A stretch of 64,000 nt of DNA from SKIA01 sp047602905 (GCA_047602905.1 JBLKOP010000003.1:41161-105160), one strand, 5' to 3'. Shown: positions 26,714 to 35,872, counted from the stretch's first letter. The notes: generated by a model not told the origin, from the sequence alone. Numbers and translations are program-made.

Positions 26714-27547
26714 TTATTTCTTCTCTTTAGAAGAAGAATCCTCTTCCTCATCATCGTCTTCAGGATTAAACTCAAGCTCCTCAGAGGAGATATCACTATC
26801 TGCACGAAGCTGAGCAACTAAGCTATCAACCTCGTCTTCATCCTCCTCCTCGTCATCATCAAGCATAGCCTGCTCGACTTCTTCACGAAGAGCAGCGATA
26901 GCATCAACAGAATCCTTCTTCAAGTTCTTTTTACGAAGCTCATACTGCACTTCCTCAACAGCACCAGCAGCTTCATCATACTCGCCAGCGTACTTTAAGA
27001 AACGAATATCTACGCTTCGAGTAGGAAACACTGAGCTTAACTGATCTTTTAAGTAGCGCTGCATACGCCCCTCAACAACTTCGTTAATGAGCGTCTCGAT
27101 AGTATACTTACTCGTAAACGCACGAACAATCTGCTTTGTTTTAGCACGAAGAGCACGCTGCATATCGTTTTTTGCAAGGCTACGAGTCATAACAATAGGC
27201 TTTATACGAATAAGATCTCCGTTACTAACTTTCGCTAAGAAACTATCAGCAACTTTACTGCGTCCTCTACGAGCAAGGCGTCTAGCAGCGTTATGCTGCA
27301 ACTCAACACCCAAAGCCTTTGTGTGAGCAACTCCTTCAGTAACCTGAGTTACTAAGAAATACGCATCCATACTTTGCTTCTTAGGATTACCTGTTAACGT
27401 CATTACATTAACCTTAACAGGTTTATGAAGAATACTTTCTGTCTCCCAAACCATCGTCTCACCAATAAGCTGCTTGTTAAAGAGCTCTGGAGCGTGGATA
27501 GGATACCATTTACGCTTACCTTTTCGAATCTTTTGATTACTTGCCAT
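26714..27547 (-). CDS. rps3ae: Ribosomal protein S3Ae (eS1) with long acidic tail
   Basis: The protein is 277 residues. The first about 200 residues carry the eS1 fold, with KGKRKWYPIHAPELFNKQ near the start, RRLARRGRSKVADSF in the middle and RFLKYAGEYDEAAG at the end of the domain. The C-terminal roughly 70 residues are a lineage-specific tail that ends in Asp/Glu runs. Most archaeal S3Ae proteins lack such a tail. Bud32 lies downstream on the same strand, 51 bases away. Confidence 0.95.
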   Translation of the reverse strand: MASNQKIRKGKRKWYPIHAPELFNKQLIGETMVWETESILHKPVKVNVMTLTGNPKKQSMDAYFLVTQVTEGVAHTKALGVELQHNAARRLARRGRSKVADSFLAKVSNGDLIRIKPIVMTRSLAKNDMQRALRAKTKQIVRAFTSKYTIETLINEVVEGRMQRYLKDQLSSVFPTRSVDIRFLKYAGEYDEAAGAVEEVQYELRKKNLKKDSVDAIAALREEVEQAMLDDDEEEDEDEVDSLVAQLRADSDISSEELEFNPEDDDEEEDSSSKEKK

Positions 27548-27666
27548 TTTTTCTTGTTCGAGACCCCCAACTTAATGGTAGAGATCAATGCTCGTCTTAC
27601 GGTCTCTAGAAACAAGCAAAAAACGCTTCAGTTTAAAAAAGCATCTGAGAACTTTAAAAAGAAACT

Positions 27667-29550
27667 CTAGATATCCAAATTAGTTACTTGCAAAGCGTTT
27701 TGTTCAATAAACTCTCGTCGAGGCTCAACAGCATCCCCCATCAAGACAGTAAACATCTCCTCAGCCTCAACAGCGTCCTCAATAGTGATTTGTTTAAGAA
27801 CACGCGTTTCTGGGTCCATCGTCGTCTCCCAAAGCTGATCAGGGTTCATCTCACCAAGACCTTTGTAGCGCTGAAGAGCAACAGAAGCGCCCAATTCCTT
27901 AAACATAGCGTCACGCTCCTTATCGCTGTACGCGTAGTGCTTACTACGACCCTTTTTTAAGAGGTAGAGAGGAGGCTGCGCTAAGTAGATATAGCCTGCT
28001 TCGATAAGCGGGCGCATATACCGAAAAAACAACGTAAGAAGTAACGTAGTAATATGCGCACCATCAACATCCGCATCCATCATCAAAACAACTTTGTGAT
28101 AGCGCAACTTCTCAATATCGCACTCGTCACCAACACCACAACCAAGAGCAGTAATGATATTAATTATCTCATTACTACTAAGAACTTTGTTCATACGAGA
28201 CTTCTCAACATTAAGGATTTTTCCACGAAGAGGCAATATCGCTTGAAACGCTCGGTCACGACCGCTTTTGCTGCTTCCACCAGCAGAATCTCCTTCCACC
28301 AAAAAAATCTCAGCCTTAGTAGGGTCTCGTTCTTGACAATCAGCAAGCTTACCAGGAAGAGTACTGCTCTCAAGAACGCTCTTTCTACGCACTAAATCAC
28401 GCGCTTTACGAGCAGCTTCTCGTGCTTTCGCAGCTGAGATTGCTTTTTCAATAAACAACTTCGCCTCTTTAGGATTCTCCTCAAGATACGTGGACAATCC
28501 TTCAGAAACAATACTATCAGTAATACCTTTAACCTCGCTATTACCCAGCTTCGTCTTAGTCTGCCCCTCAAACTGCGGTTCAGGAACCTTAACAGAAACA
28601 ACCGCGCTCATACCCTCGCGCACATCATCACTACTTAACGTAGTATCACTAAGCTTGTTTTTAGAAGCGTACGCATTAATAGTTCTGGTAAGAGCAGCCT
28701 TAAAACCAGACAGGTGGCTTCCTCCCTCATGAGTATTAATGTTGTTAACAAACGTAAAAATCGTTTCTTGATACGCGTTAGTATACTGAATAGCAACTTC
28801 AACAATAACGTTTTCTTTCTCACCAGAAACACTAATTGGGCTGTGCAAAGACTCCTTGTTTTTGGTGAGGTACTCAACAAAACTTACCAGACCTCCATCA
28901 AACTTAAACTCTTTTTTCTTATCGTTACGCTCATCAACTAACACGATGTGCAGACCAGCGTTAAGAAACGCTTGCTCACGCATACGAGCTTGCAAGGTTT
29001 CAAAAGAAAACTCTACGCTCTCAAAAATTTCTTCGTCAGGAGTAAACGTAACGATAGTACCGGTCTTATCAGTACTCCCTGTAACACGCACTTCTCCAGT
29101 AGGAACTCCTCGAGCAAATGATTGCTCATGAACTTCACCAGCTCGGTGAACAACGACTTTAAGGTCTGTTGAGAGAGCATTAACAACACTAACACCCACT
29201 CCGTGAAGACCACCAGAGACTTTATACGTGTCTTTATCGAATTTTCCGCCGGCGTGTAGTTTTGTAAGAACAACAGTAAGAGCAGACATGCCATACTGAG
29301 GATGTTCTTTTACCGGGATACCGCGCCCGTCATCACCAACAGTAACTGAGCCGTTTTTATGAATAGTAACAGAAATCTTTGTTGCATGACCAGCCATTGC
29401 TTCATCAATACTGTTATCAACGACTTCATAGACTAAGTGATGCAAGCCTCGTAGACCAGTGCTACCAATATACATCCCAGGTCGTTTTCTAACAGCTTCT
29501 AAGCCTTCAAGAACAGTAATGTTTTCTGATTCGTACGTCTTCTCTTTCAC
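27667..29550 (-). CDS. gyrB: DNA gyrase subunit B
   Basis: The protein of about 627 residues is a complete GyrB. The GHKL ATPase shows VVDNSIDEAMAGH, DDGRGIPV and GGLHGVGVSVVNALS. The transducer is followed by TOPRIM motifs EGDSAGGSSKSGRDR and DADVDGAHI and the final C-terminal block. With GyrA it introduces negative supercoils; gyrA is not in this window. I place the start at GTG 29550 because the TATA box CTTATAAA begins exactly 30 bases before it; the ATG at 29583 would lie upstream of the TATA box. Gyrase in archaea is a bacterial acquisition. Confidence 0.93.
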   Translation of the reverse strand: MKEKTYESENITVLEGLEAVRKRPGMYIGSTGLRGLHHLVYEVVDNSIDEAMAGHATKISVTIHKNGSVTVGDDGRGIPVKEHPQYGMSALTVVLTKLHAGGKFDKDTYKVSGGLHGVGVSVVNALSTDLKVVVHRAGEVHEQSFARGVPTGEVRVTGSTDKTGTIVTFTPDEEIFESVEFSFETLQARMREQAFLNAGLHIVLVDERNDKKKEFKFDGGLVSFVEYLTKNKESLHSPISVSGEKENVIVEVAIQYTNAYQETIFTFVNNINTHEGGSHLSGFKAALTRTINAYASKNKLSDTTLSSDDVREGMSAVVSVKVPEPQFEGQTKTKLGNSEVKGITDSIVSEGLSTYLEENPKEAKLFIEKAISAAKAREAARKARDLVRRKSVLESSTLPGKLADCQERDPTKAEIFLVEGDSAGGSSKSGRDRAFQAILPLRGKILNVEKSRMNKVLSSNEIINIITALGCGVGDECDIEKLRYHKVVLMMDADVDGAHITTLLLTLFFRYMRPLIEAGYIYLAQPPLYLLKKGRSKHYAYSDKERDAMFKELGASVALQRYKGLGEMNPDQLWETTMDPETRVLKQITIEDAVEAEEMFTVLMGDAVEPRREFIEQNALQVTNLDI

Positions 29551-29572
29551 GAAGTAATACAGACGCAACGCG

Positions 29573-29580
29573 TTTATAAG
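29573..29580 (-). promoter_or_regulatory. TATA box that sets the gyrB start
   Basis: CTTATAAA on the - strand starts at 29580, 30 bases ahead of GTG 29550. It rules out the longer ATG start at 29583. Confidence 0.6.
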
Positions 29581-29598
29581 CATTGTTGTTTAGGCTGG

Positions 29599-30381
29599 TT
29601 AGTACGTCCATCCTTGACGTTTCATAAATGAGAGCGCCTTATCATATGGTTTCTTAAATACGCTACCGACCTTTGTTGGTAAATCAAGATATACTAAAAA
29701 AATAGCGACTACAAGAATAGCTACGTTATCCATGTTTGGAAGAGGAGTAACTGGTACGTTGTGAGCCCATAAAAAATATTGGTCCATGAATGGATCAAAT
29801 AACGCAACAAACGGAACAACGTACAACAAATACCCTTCTAAGTTTTTTGGGTTATGTTTTTTTGCATCAAGTAGTCCTCGCAGTGCGAGCAAATAGTTTC
29901 CGTGGCTGCGAATTTCTTGGCGATTAATTACTTCATATTCGCGTGCAGCTTCTAGAAATTGTGTGTACGCGACTAGAAGTTCTTGTTTTGTTGCTGTATT
30001 AGCAATCCATCGTTTTTCGATACTAAGAAAGTTTTCTTGCTTGTGCAGTAATTTATCGTAGTAAGATAAGAGGTTACGTAGTACTTGCTTGGGAATTTTT
30101 GCTTCAGAAGAGAGCTTTTTTCGAGGGTCGTTTTGTTTAACGATATCAAGGATGTTTTGTTCACGCATATTTAGTCTTGAGATCAACTCTTGTACTTGTT
30201 TCTTGTCTGGCCGAGAAAATAACACTCGTAAAAACCGGTGTTCTGCACGAAGAAGTCTTTTAGTAAAGAAAAATCGATTATATATTTTTAGACGCTCTTC
30301 ATAAATACGTACGAGTAGATTTTGTACGCGAAGAGTATTTTTGAGAACATCAGCGTAACTAATAAGCTCTTCTTTACTCAT
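29599..30381 (-). CDS. Hypothetical helical protein with C-terminal membrane segments
   Basis: The 260-residue protein is largely helical and basic, with a probable coiled coil through residues 1-170. Two hydrophobic segments follow near 181-197 and 218-237, then a short basic tail. No known motif is seen. It ends 48 bases before gyrB on the same strand. Confidence 0.6.
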   Translation of the reverse strand: MSKEELISYADVLKNTLRVQNLLVRIYEERLKIYNRFFFTKRLLRAEHRFLRVLFSRPDKKQVQELISRLNMREQNILDIVKQNDPRKKLSSEAKIPKQVLRNLLSYYDKLLHKQENFLSIEKRWIANTATKQELLVAYTQFLEAAREYEVINRQEIRSHGNYLLALRGLLDAKKHNPKNLEGYLLYVVPFVALFDPFMDQYFLWAHNVPVTPLPNMDNVAILVVAIFLVYLDLPTKVGSVFKKPYDKALSFMKRQGWTY

Positions 30382-30412
30382 ACACCTTTATGAAAGGCCA
30401 ATTCTTAAAAAC

Positions 30413-30691
30413 TTATCCGATTGCTCGGCGCACATCAGTTGTTTCACAACTCATAACGCCCTCAAGAGACTCGATTTCTTCCTCAAGAACATCAGCACTA
30501 CCCTTGCTCTCATCCATAACAAAAATGATATTAAGACTTTTTAGGCCAAAAGCAACAGGTTCAGTGGTGACTTTTGTCTCGTCATTACCACTAAACGTAG
30601 CGATTAGAGTAAGAGCTTTTTCTTGAAGAACTGCTAAATCAACATCAGGGCTTTCAGGCATGATTTTTAAGGTAATAATTGCTTTAGCCAT
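30413..30691 (-). CDS. Elongation factor 1-beta (aEF1B)
   Basis: The 92-residue protein is the archaeal nucleotide exchange factor for EF-1alpha. The small alpha/beta fold begins with AKAIITLKIMPESPDVDL, then has EPVAFGLKSLNIIFVMDE near 45-62 and the C-terminal DVRRAIG, all typical. It overlaps the start of its own upstream zinc-ribbon gene's stop by one base (TAATG), so the two translation-linked genes are coupled. Confidence 0.92.
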   Translation of the reverse strand: MAKAIITLKIMPESPDVDLAVLQEKALTLIATFSGNDETKVTTEPVAFGLKSLNIIFVMDESKGSADVLEEEIESLEGVMSCETTDVRRAIG

Positions 30692-30855
30692 TAGTTAGGA
30701 CCCTCAAAACCGCACTTGCTACACGTGTACTTCACAACGATTTGTCGAGAACTCATGCTGCGAGTAATAACTTCTTCACCACAAGCAGGACAAGGAAAAC
30801 TCACTGCTCCATTATCGTTAGCGACACTCACGTTAGCTGTTGTATCCATTTTCAT
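30691..30855 (-). CDS. Small zinc-ribbon protein, COG2888-like
   Basis: A 54-residue protein lies just before the EF-1beta gene. It contains FPCPACGEEV near 20-29 and YTCSKCGFEGPN at the end, the four-cysteine zinc ribbon of the HVO_2753/COG2888 type linked to translation. Its pairing with EF-1beta (the stop shares one base with the EF-1beta ATG) is consistent. The ATG at 30855 is exactly 30 bases after CTTATAAA (30885-30878), which supports this start over the ATG two codons later. Confidence 0.85.
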   Translation of the reverse strand: MKMDTTANVSVANDNGAVSFPCPACGEEVITRSMSSRQIVVKYTCSKCGFEGPN

Positions 30856-30877
30856 GTTGCTAGCGAACACAAAGGGC

Positions 30878-30885
30878 TTTATAAG
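30878..30885 (-). promoter_or_regulatory. TATA box of the zinc-ribbon/EF-1beta unit
   Basis: CTTATAAA on the - strand, 30 bases before ATG 30855. It overlaps the last codons-to-spacer region just past the end of pyrG (30887). Confidence 0.55.
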
Positions 30886-30886
30886 C

Positions 30887-32458
30887 TTAATGCTGGACGA
30901 GTTGTTTCTTAGCAGAACGTACTAAGCCAAGAAACACCGGTGCAGGAGCGTCTAAACTACTTTTTAGTTCAGGGTGCGCTTGTGTAGCGACAAAGAACGG
31001 GTGTTCTGGCAACTCAATAAACTCTACTAAGTCTTCGTACATACCAGAAAACACTAGTCCGTGCTCAAGAAACGTTTCGTGATAGAAAGGGTTTACCTCA
31101 TAGCGGTGTCGGTGACGCTCAGAAACCGTAAGGGAATCGTAGAGGCCAGCAACTAAGCTGTTTTTTTGTAGCTGAGCAGTGTACGCACCAAGACGCATAG
31201 TACCTCCTTTTTGCGTAACAGCCTTTTGTTCTTTAAGAATATCAACAACAGGGTGCTTGGTGTCAGGATGTACTTCTGTTGTGTGAGCACCTGCTAGTTT
31301 GCAGACGTTACGAGCAAACTCCACAACAGCGAGTTGTAAACCATAGCACAACCCAAGGTAGGGAACGTTATTTTCTCGACAATACTGAATAATACGTATT
31401 TTTCCCTCGATACCACGACTACCAAAACCACCAGGAACAATTACTGCGTCAACATCAGAAAGAACTTCTTCTACATTGTTATCCTCAGACGTTTCAACCC
31501 AAACAATGTTCGCAGCCACTCCTACATGAGCGCACGAATGCTTAATTGCTTCTACAACAGAAGCGTAGCTATCCTCAAGAGCAGTGTATTTACCAGCAAT
31601 ACCAATAGTAAGGGTTTCTTCTGGACAAGCAAGCGCTTCTAAGTACGTATCCCAAGAACCACTATACGTTGCTTGTAAACCAAGAGTGTCATTAATTACT
31701 TCCAAAAGTCCTTGGTTAGCGAAGTTACGAGGGATTTGATACACGTCAGGTAAGTCATGACCACTAATGACTTTAGCGCAGTTACAGAAACGACGAATTT
31801 TGTGCTTGATATCCTCAGGAACAGGCTCCTCGCAACGAGCAATAATAACATCAGGAATGATACCTCTTTGAAGAAGTAGTTGCGTGCTTTGTTGCGCAGG
31901 CTTAGTTTTGTGCTCGCCAATCCAACCAGGGCGAGGAACGTACGCTAAATGAACAAACAAACAATTATTCGCTCCTACATCATCAGCAAGCTGCCTAGCA
32001 GCCTCTACGTATAACTCGTTTTCTATATCTCCAATCGTTCCTCCCACCTCAACAAGCAGTACGTCTAGTTTCTGTGCACAAGAGAGTATTCGCTCCTTAA
32101 TATGATCAGTTACGTGAGGAACGAACTGAACAGTCTTTCCTAAGTAATCTCCTTCTCGCTCACGACTCATAATCGTTGAGAACACCTTTCCCATAGTGAT
32201 GCTGTGCTCACCAGTAGGAGTAGTTTTTAAGAATCGCTCGTAGTGACCAAAATCCATGTCTACCTCGCTTCCGTCTTCAAGAACAAAGACTTCTCCGTGC
32301 TCAATAGGATTCATCGTTCCTGGATCAACGTTAAGATACCCATCAAGCTTAATAGCACCTACTCTGTAAGTATCACTAAGAAGATGTCCTATGCTCGCAG
32401 CAGCAACTCCTTTTCCAAGTCCGCTAAGAACCCCCCCGGTGACGAATATTATTTTCAC
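30887..32458 (-). CDS. pyrG: CTP synthase
   Basis: The 523-residue enzyme converts UTP to CTP with glutamine. The synthetase domain starts with IFVTGGVLSGLGKG and contains KLDGYLNVDPGTMNPIEHGE, split as KLDGYLNVDPG and EHGEVFVL. The class I glutaminase domain has the Cys nucleophile in LGLCYGLQ and the His-Glu pair in ATQAHPE near the end. GTG is the start, about 31 bases after a GTTATAAG element. Length is within the family range. Confidence 0.96.
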   Translation of the reverse strand: MKIIFVTGGVLSGLGKGVAAASIGHLLSDTYRVGAIKLDGYLNVDPGTMNPIEHGEVFVLEDGSEVDMDFGHYERFLKTTPTGEHSITMGKVFSTIMSREREGDYLGKTVQFVPHVTDHIKERILSCAQKLDVLLVEVGGTIGDIENELYVEAARQLADDVGANNCLFVHLAYVPRPGWIGEHKTKPAQQSTQLLLQRGIIPDVIIARCEEPVPEDIKHKIRRFCNCAKVISGHDLPDVYQIPRNFANQGLLEVINDTLGLQATYSGSWDTYLEALACPEETLTIGIAGKYTALEDSYASVVEAIKHSCAHVGVAANIVWVETSEDNNVEEVLSDVDAVIVPGGFGSRGIEGKIRIIQYCRENNVPYLGLCYGLQLAVVEFARNVCKLAGAHTTEVHPDTKHPVVDILKEQKAVTQKGGTMRLGAYTAQLQKNSLVAGLYDSLTVSERHRHRYEVNPFYHETFLEHGLVFSGMYEDLVEFIELPEHPFFVATQAHPELKSSLDAPAPVFLGLVRSAKKQLVQH

Positions 32459-32506
32459 TACAACTTTTTTCTGAAAAAATACTTATAACGTTTATGGTCT
32501 TGTAAG

Positions 32507-33124
32507 CTATAACCGGCCGTTGCGCATATACTCCTCAAGGTCTTCTTTACTCATCTCTGTTCGCTGCTCAAAGAGTTTATGCACTCGTTTCTGCTCCTCT
32601 CGTAACGTGTAGCCGTACGCAAGACCAGCGCTTAAGCCTGCGAAGTGAGCAAAGGTTGCTATGTTACTTGCTGAGAACGTAAAGAAAATATCTGTTAGTA
32701 CGATAAGTACGATAAGGTGCTTTAGGCGCATAGGAACTACACCCCACAACAGCACTTGCATGTTTGGTGCAAGCATAGCAGTTACTCCAAGAACACCCAT
32801 AAGCGCTCCGCTTGCTCCAAGAGCCGCTTCGTAAAAGAACGAAGCAATAAGAGAGGCGAATATACCTGTAAGCAAGTAAAACACTATAAAGCGCTTACTT
32901 CCTAGACGCGCTTCTATAAGAGGACCAAAAAAGAAGAGGATGAACATGTTAAAGAGTAAGTGCATAGTTGATCCGTGAAGAAACGTGCTGGTAAGAAGAA
33001 TCCACGGTCTTGTGAGCACGTCACTGCTTTGCAGCATAAACAACGCAGTAAACGGCTGGTACTGTATTTGTATAATAAACGCAACGATATTAATTGCTAA
33101 AAACGTGTTTGTTACTCTACCCAT
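32507..33124 (-). CDS. Rhomboid-family intramembrane protease
   Basis: The 205-residue protein has six membrane helices. The catalytic Ser105 lies in GASGALMG and His160 in FAHFAGLSAG, with HLLFNM (55-60) in helix 2, so the dyad is intact. It should cut single-span membrane proteins. The polar C-terminus (about 173-205) is cytosolic. It may act on the small membrane proteins abundant in this genome, but no pairing is visible. Confidence 0.92.
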   Translation of the reverse strand: MGRVTNTFLAINIVAFIIQIQYQPFTALFMLQSSDVLTRPWILLTSTFLHGSTMHLLFNMFILFFFGPLIEARLGSKRFIVFYLLTGIFASLIASFFYEAALGASGALMGVLGVTAMLAPNMQVLLWGVVPMRLKHLIVLIVLTDIFFTFSASNIATFAHFAGLSAGLAYGYTLREEQKRVHKLFEQRTEMSKEDLEEYMRNGRL

Positions 33125-33199
33125 ATACAGTAGTGAATGAAGTACTTGTTTTAATGTTTATGCACAAATTTATATACCTACAACTCCCTTTGCAAAGGC

Positions 33200-33535
33200 A
33201 TGGGAGAACAAACCGACTACTCTGTCTTATTAATTGTTGCTTGCGTAGCAGTCGTTGCTATGGTAGTAATGATTCAACCAAGCTTTTCTTCTTCACAAAA
33301 ATCTCTTGCTGGAGCAGCTACTGCAAACGCTGACGTACTTGTTTACGCACTAGCAACAGGTGTTTGTCCTGCAGGCTATGTGTGTGACGTAAATAACGAC
33401 GGTGTTATTGATGAACGAGACTTAGCAGTAATTAATCAACAAGAAACCTCGTATACCAAACCAGCAGTTATTTCAGCAAGTACTCATAGAAGTGTTGTTG
33501 TCGGCTATCATAGCATAGCAACAACACTCGCATAA
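33200..33535 (+). CDS. Membrane-anchored protein with one dockerin-like calcium loop
   Basis: The 111-residue protein has an N-terminal membrane helix (about 8-26) and an external part. Residues 63-78 contain CDVNNDGVIDERDLAVIN, an EF-hand-like calcium loop in the dockerin style (D-x-N-x-D-G-x-I-D-x-x-D). Only one loop is present; true dockerins have two. A cysteine pair (C56 and C62) precedes it. TTTATATA lies about 31 bases before the ATG. Confidence 0.7.
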   Translation: MGEQTDYSVLLIVACVAVVAMVVMIQPSFSSSQKSLAGAATANADVLVYALATGVCPAGYVCDVNNDGVIDERDLAVINQQETSYTKPAVISASTHRSVVVGYHSIATTLA

Positions 33536-33537
33536 AC

Positions 33538-33678
33538 TTATACTTCTGCTTTTTTTGCTCCGCGCATAAACCCTTCTTCCCAGTCAGAGATACCGTCAGC
33601 GTCTAAGAGCTCATCAGTATTCTGCATGACATCCAGGTCATCGTTTTTTGGCTTGTACAGCCAGTAATTGTATTGCAT
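33538..33678 (-). CDS. Small acidic 46-residue protein
   Basis: A 46-residue frame on the - strand ends two bases after the convergent dockerin-like gene. The product is acidic with aromatic residues (MQYNYWLYKP, then ISDWEEGFMRGAKK). A GGGGGTG Shine-Dalgarno-like site lies about nine bases before the ATG. No family is known to me. It lies downstream of another tiny gene on the same strand. Confidence 0.55.
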   Translation of the reverse strand: MQYNYWLYKPKNDDLDVMQNTDELLDADGISDWEEGFMRGAKKAEV

Positions 33679-33736
33679 TCTTTGTGCACCCCCACTACGT
33701 ACTCTCTAGTGTTTGTGCTTTTTAATTCTTATGAAC

Positions 33737-33847
33737 TTATGTGTACGCAAGTAGGGTTTCTTGGCGTAGTGTTCGTGGTTCTCGTTCTTGGTAGCGCTTC
33801 GCGTAGCGCTCATAAAAATCTGCTGGGTATGTGTTCGTCCATGTCAT
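33737..33847 (-). CDS. Tiny 36-residue protein
   Basis: A 36-residue frame starts at ATG 33847 after a GGAGGG Shine-Dalgarno site and a TATATAAA element further upstream (near 33890). The product is basic and Tyr-rich (ADFYERYAKRYQER). With the 46-residue gene 58 bases downstream it may form a two-gene unit. The signals make it more than a chance frame, but no function can be given. Confidence 0.5.
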   Translation of the reverse strand: MTWTNTYPADFYERYAKRYQEREPRTLRQETLLAYT

Positions 33848-33920
33848 GACTCTCTCCCTCCAATACTTTCTTTATGGAAAAGAAAGTTTATATAGTTTAT
33901 GAATTATATATTGCAGAATA

Positions 33921-33930
33921 GAAAAAAAAC
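33921..33930 (-). terminator. U-tract terminator of thioredoxin
   Basis: On the - strand a run of eight T follows the thioredoxin stop by about 17 bases. Confidence 0.5.
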
Positions 33931-33946
33931 GTATTTATAAACAACC

Positions 33947-34261
33947 CTATTGGTGCTTCTCAAGAACTCTCTTAAGCTCATCCTTAGGCATAGCACCCAT
34001 AACGCGCTCAACAGGCTGACCACCCTTAAAAATAATGAGTGTAGGAATGCTCTGAACAGCAAACTGCCCAGCAAGCTCAGACTGATCATCAACATCAACC
34101 TTAAAAAAACCAACATCAGAAACCTCCTGAGATAACTCCTCAAAAACAGGAGCTAAGCGCTTACAAGGGCCGCACCAATCAGCATAGAAATCAACAATGA
34201 CTGCGTTGTCCGCGCCAAGCACGGAGCTCTCAAAAGATTCTTTAGTAACGTGTTCTACCAT
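33947..34261 (-). CDS. trxA: Thioredoxin
   Basis: The 104-residue protein is a complete thioredoxin. The active site WCGPC is at residues 29-33, the cis-Pro is in SIPTLIIF, and the C-terminal G-G-Q block (FKGGQPVERV) is intact. It reduces disulfides in the cytosol. It lies downstream of acetate kinase on the same strand, 16 bases away, with a probable own start signal. Confidence 0.95.
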   Translation of the reverse strand: MVEHVTKESFESSVLGADNAVIVDFYADWCGPCKRLAPVFEELSQEVSDVGFFKVDVDDQSELAGQFAVQSIPTLIIFKGGQPVERVMGAMPKDELKRVLEKHQ

Positions 34262-34277
34262 ACAAACAACAAATACT

Positions 34278-35435
34278 TCATTCTTTAAGAAGGTATTCTC
34301 TAAGTACAGGCTCAGCTAAACGATGCATCTGCAACTGCTCATCAGTACGCAACACCAACACCTCAAACTCCTGCTCAGGAAGAGAAATCACTTGCTCATG
34401 AGCCAAGTTAGCTTCATGATCAATACCAACACCCAAGTACTCACACACACGCTCACGAACATACCAAGCACCCTCGCCAATACCAGCAGTAAACACCAAA
34501 TACTGAGGAGTAACTGCGGTGCGCAAAGCATTAACGAAATACGCTATACGATACGAGAGCATCTCCAAAGCAAGCTGGTCACGAGAAGAACCCCTCTTAG
34601 CAGCAGACCACACATCACGCAAATCACTATGACCAGTAAGACCAAGCAAACCAGACTCCTTACTAAACAACCGCTCAAGATCATCAACAGAATAATGAGC
34701 GTGCTTAAGCAAAAACAACGGAATCTCAGGATCAAGCTCCCCACTACGAGTACCCATCAACACCCCATCAAGAGGACTAAAACCCATCGTGGTATCAACA
34801 GAAACACCGCCCTTAACAGCAGTTAAGCTACTGCCACTACCCAGATGAGCAATAATAGCATCAACAGGCTCTTTACGCAAAGAAGCCAATTCAGAAGCAA
34901 TAAAGGAATGACTAATCCCATGAAAACCATACTTACGAATACCGTGATCCTCATACAACGAGTACGGAACACCATACAAAAACACCGACTTAGCAATCGT
35001 GTGATGAAACGACGTATCAAACACCGCTACGTGACGAGCACGAGAAAACATTTCTTGACACGCACGAACACCCTCGATATTCACCGGGTTGTGCAGAGGA
35101 GCAAGAACAGAAAACGAAGCAACACCCTCCAAGACGCTCTCATCAATAAGAACAGGCTCACTAAAGCGCTCACCACCATGAACGACTCGATGAACAACAC
35201 TAGACACCTCATCACAAGAACACACGCGACGAGAAACCAAGACCTCAGCAAGAACACTAACAGCCTCAGAAACACTACTAGCAACTACTTCTTGAGAAGA
35301 AGAACCAATACGCAAAGAACAAGCAGAAGTACCAAGACGATCAAAAGAACCAGACAAGAAAGCACTCTCAGAAGTGCTAGAACGAAACAACGAGAACTTC
35401 AACGAAGAAGAACCAGCATTCAAAACCAATTGCAT
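34278..35435 (-). CDS. ackA: Acetate kinase
   Basis: The 385-residue protein is an ASKHA-fold acetate kinase, which makes ATP and acetate from acetyl phosphate. It shows VLNAGSSSLKFSLF at the start, VHGGERF, FDTSFHHT, YGFHGISH, AHLGSGSSL and MGTRSGELDPEI, so the adenosine and phosphate motifs are present. I choose ATG 35435, which lies 30 bases after a GTATATAT box; a longer frame upstream is hydrophobic noise. It suggests fermentative energy gain. No phosphotransacetylase is adjacent. Confidence 0.94.
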   Translation of the reverse strand: MQLVLNAGSSSLKFSLFRSSTSESAFLSGSFDRLGTSACSLRIGSSSQEVVASSVSEAVSVLAEVLVSRRVCSCDEVSSVVHRVVHGGERFSEPVLIDESVLEGVASFSVLAPLHNPVNIEGVRACQEMFSRARHVAVFDTSFHHTIAKSVFLYGVPYSLYEDHGIRKYGFHGISHSFIASELASLRKEPVDAIIAHLGSGSSLTAVKGGVSVDTTMGFSPLDGVLMGTRSGELDPEIPLFLLKHAHYSVDDLERLFSKESGLLGLTGHSDLRDVWSAAKRGSSRDQLALEMLSYRIAYFVNALRTAVTPQYLVFTAGIGEGAWYVRERVCEYLGVGIDHEANLAHEQVISLPEQEFEVLVLRTDEQLQMHRLAEPVLREYLLKE

Positions 35436-35533
35436 ACACGAAACAAAACACTCAGCACATATATACTCTTTGAAACCACGCAACAAGAACAACACCGACA
35501 CACTTAAAACAAGAAACAAACAATACAAGCAGT

Positions 35534-35872
35534 ATGAAAAAACACAAAACAGGAAGCGCGATAGGAAGCTGGGCGTTTCTGGTAGGAGTAATACTCGCAA
35601 TAATTCTCGGATTCTTGCCCATGCAAGAATGGATGGCAGTAACGCTAGTACTCATAGGAATCATCGTAGGACTACTCAACATAACAGCACACGAAGCAAT
35701 GGCATTCTTACACGTATCAGCAATACTTGTCATAGTAGTAGCGCTCACAAGCGGAGTACTGCAAGGAATACTGCCCTGGGCACAAAACATCCTTAACGCA
35801 CTCATGCTCGTATTCGCACCAGCAACCATTATCGTAGCGCTACGAGCAGTATTCGCAATAGCACACGACTAA
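35534..35872 (+). CDS. Small four-helix membrane protein
   Basis: The 112-residue protein has a basic start (MKKHKTGS) and about four hydrophobic segments (12-29, 32-50, 56-75, 85-108). No family is recognised. An ACTTAAAAC box lies about 30 bases ahead. Its stop overlaps the end of the convergent gene by four bases. Confidence 0.6.
   Translation: MKKHKTGSAIGSWAFLVGVILAIILGFLPMQEWMAVTLVLIGIIVGLLNITAHEAMAFLHVSAILVIVVALTSGVLQGILPWAQNILNALMLVFAPATIIVALRAVFAIAHD

Noticed and set aside
29551..29583. Longer GyrB start at ATG 29583
   Set aside because: The TATA box lies inside this stretch and the GTG at 29550 fits the 30-base rule; the extra residues are not part of GyrB.
34323..35507. Thr/Asn/Arg-rich frames antisense to acetate kinase
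   Set aside because: Low-complexity shadows that reflect the A/C-rich + strand.
35436..35600. Extension of acetate kinase upstream
   Set aside because: The added residues are random hydrophobic sequence, while ATG 35435 starts the conserved VLNAGSSSLKF block after a TATA box.
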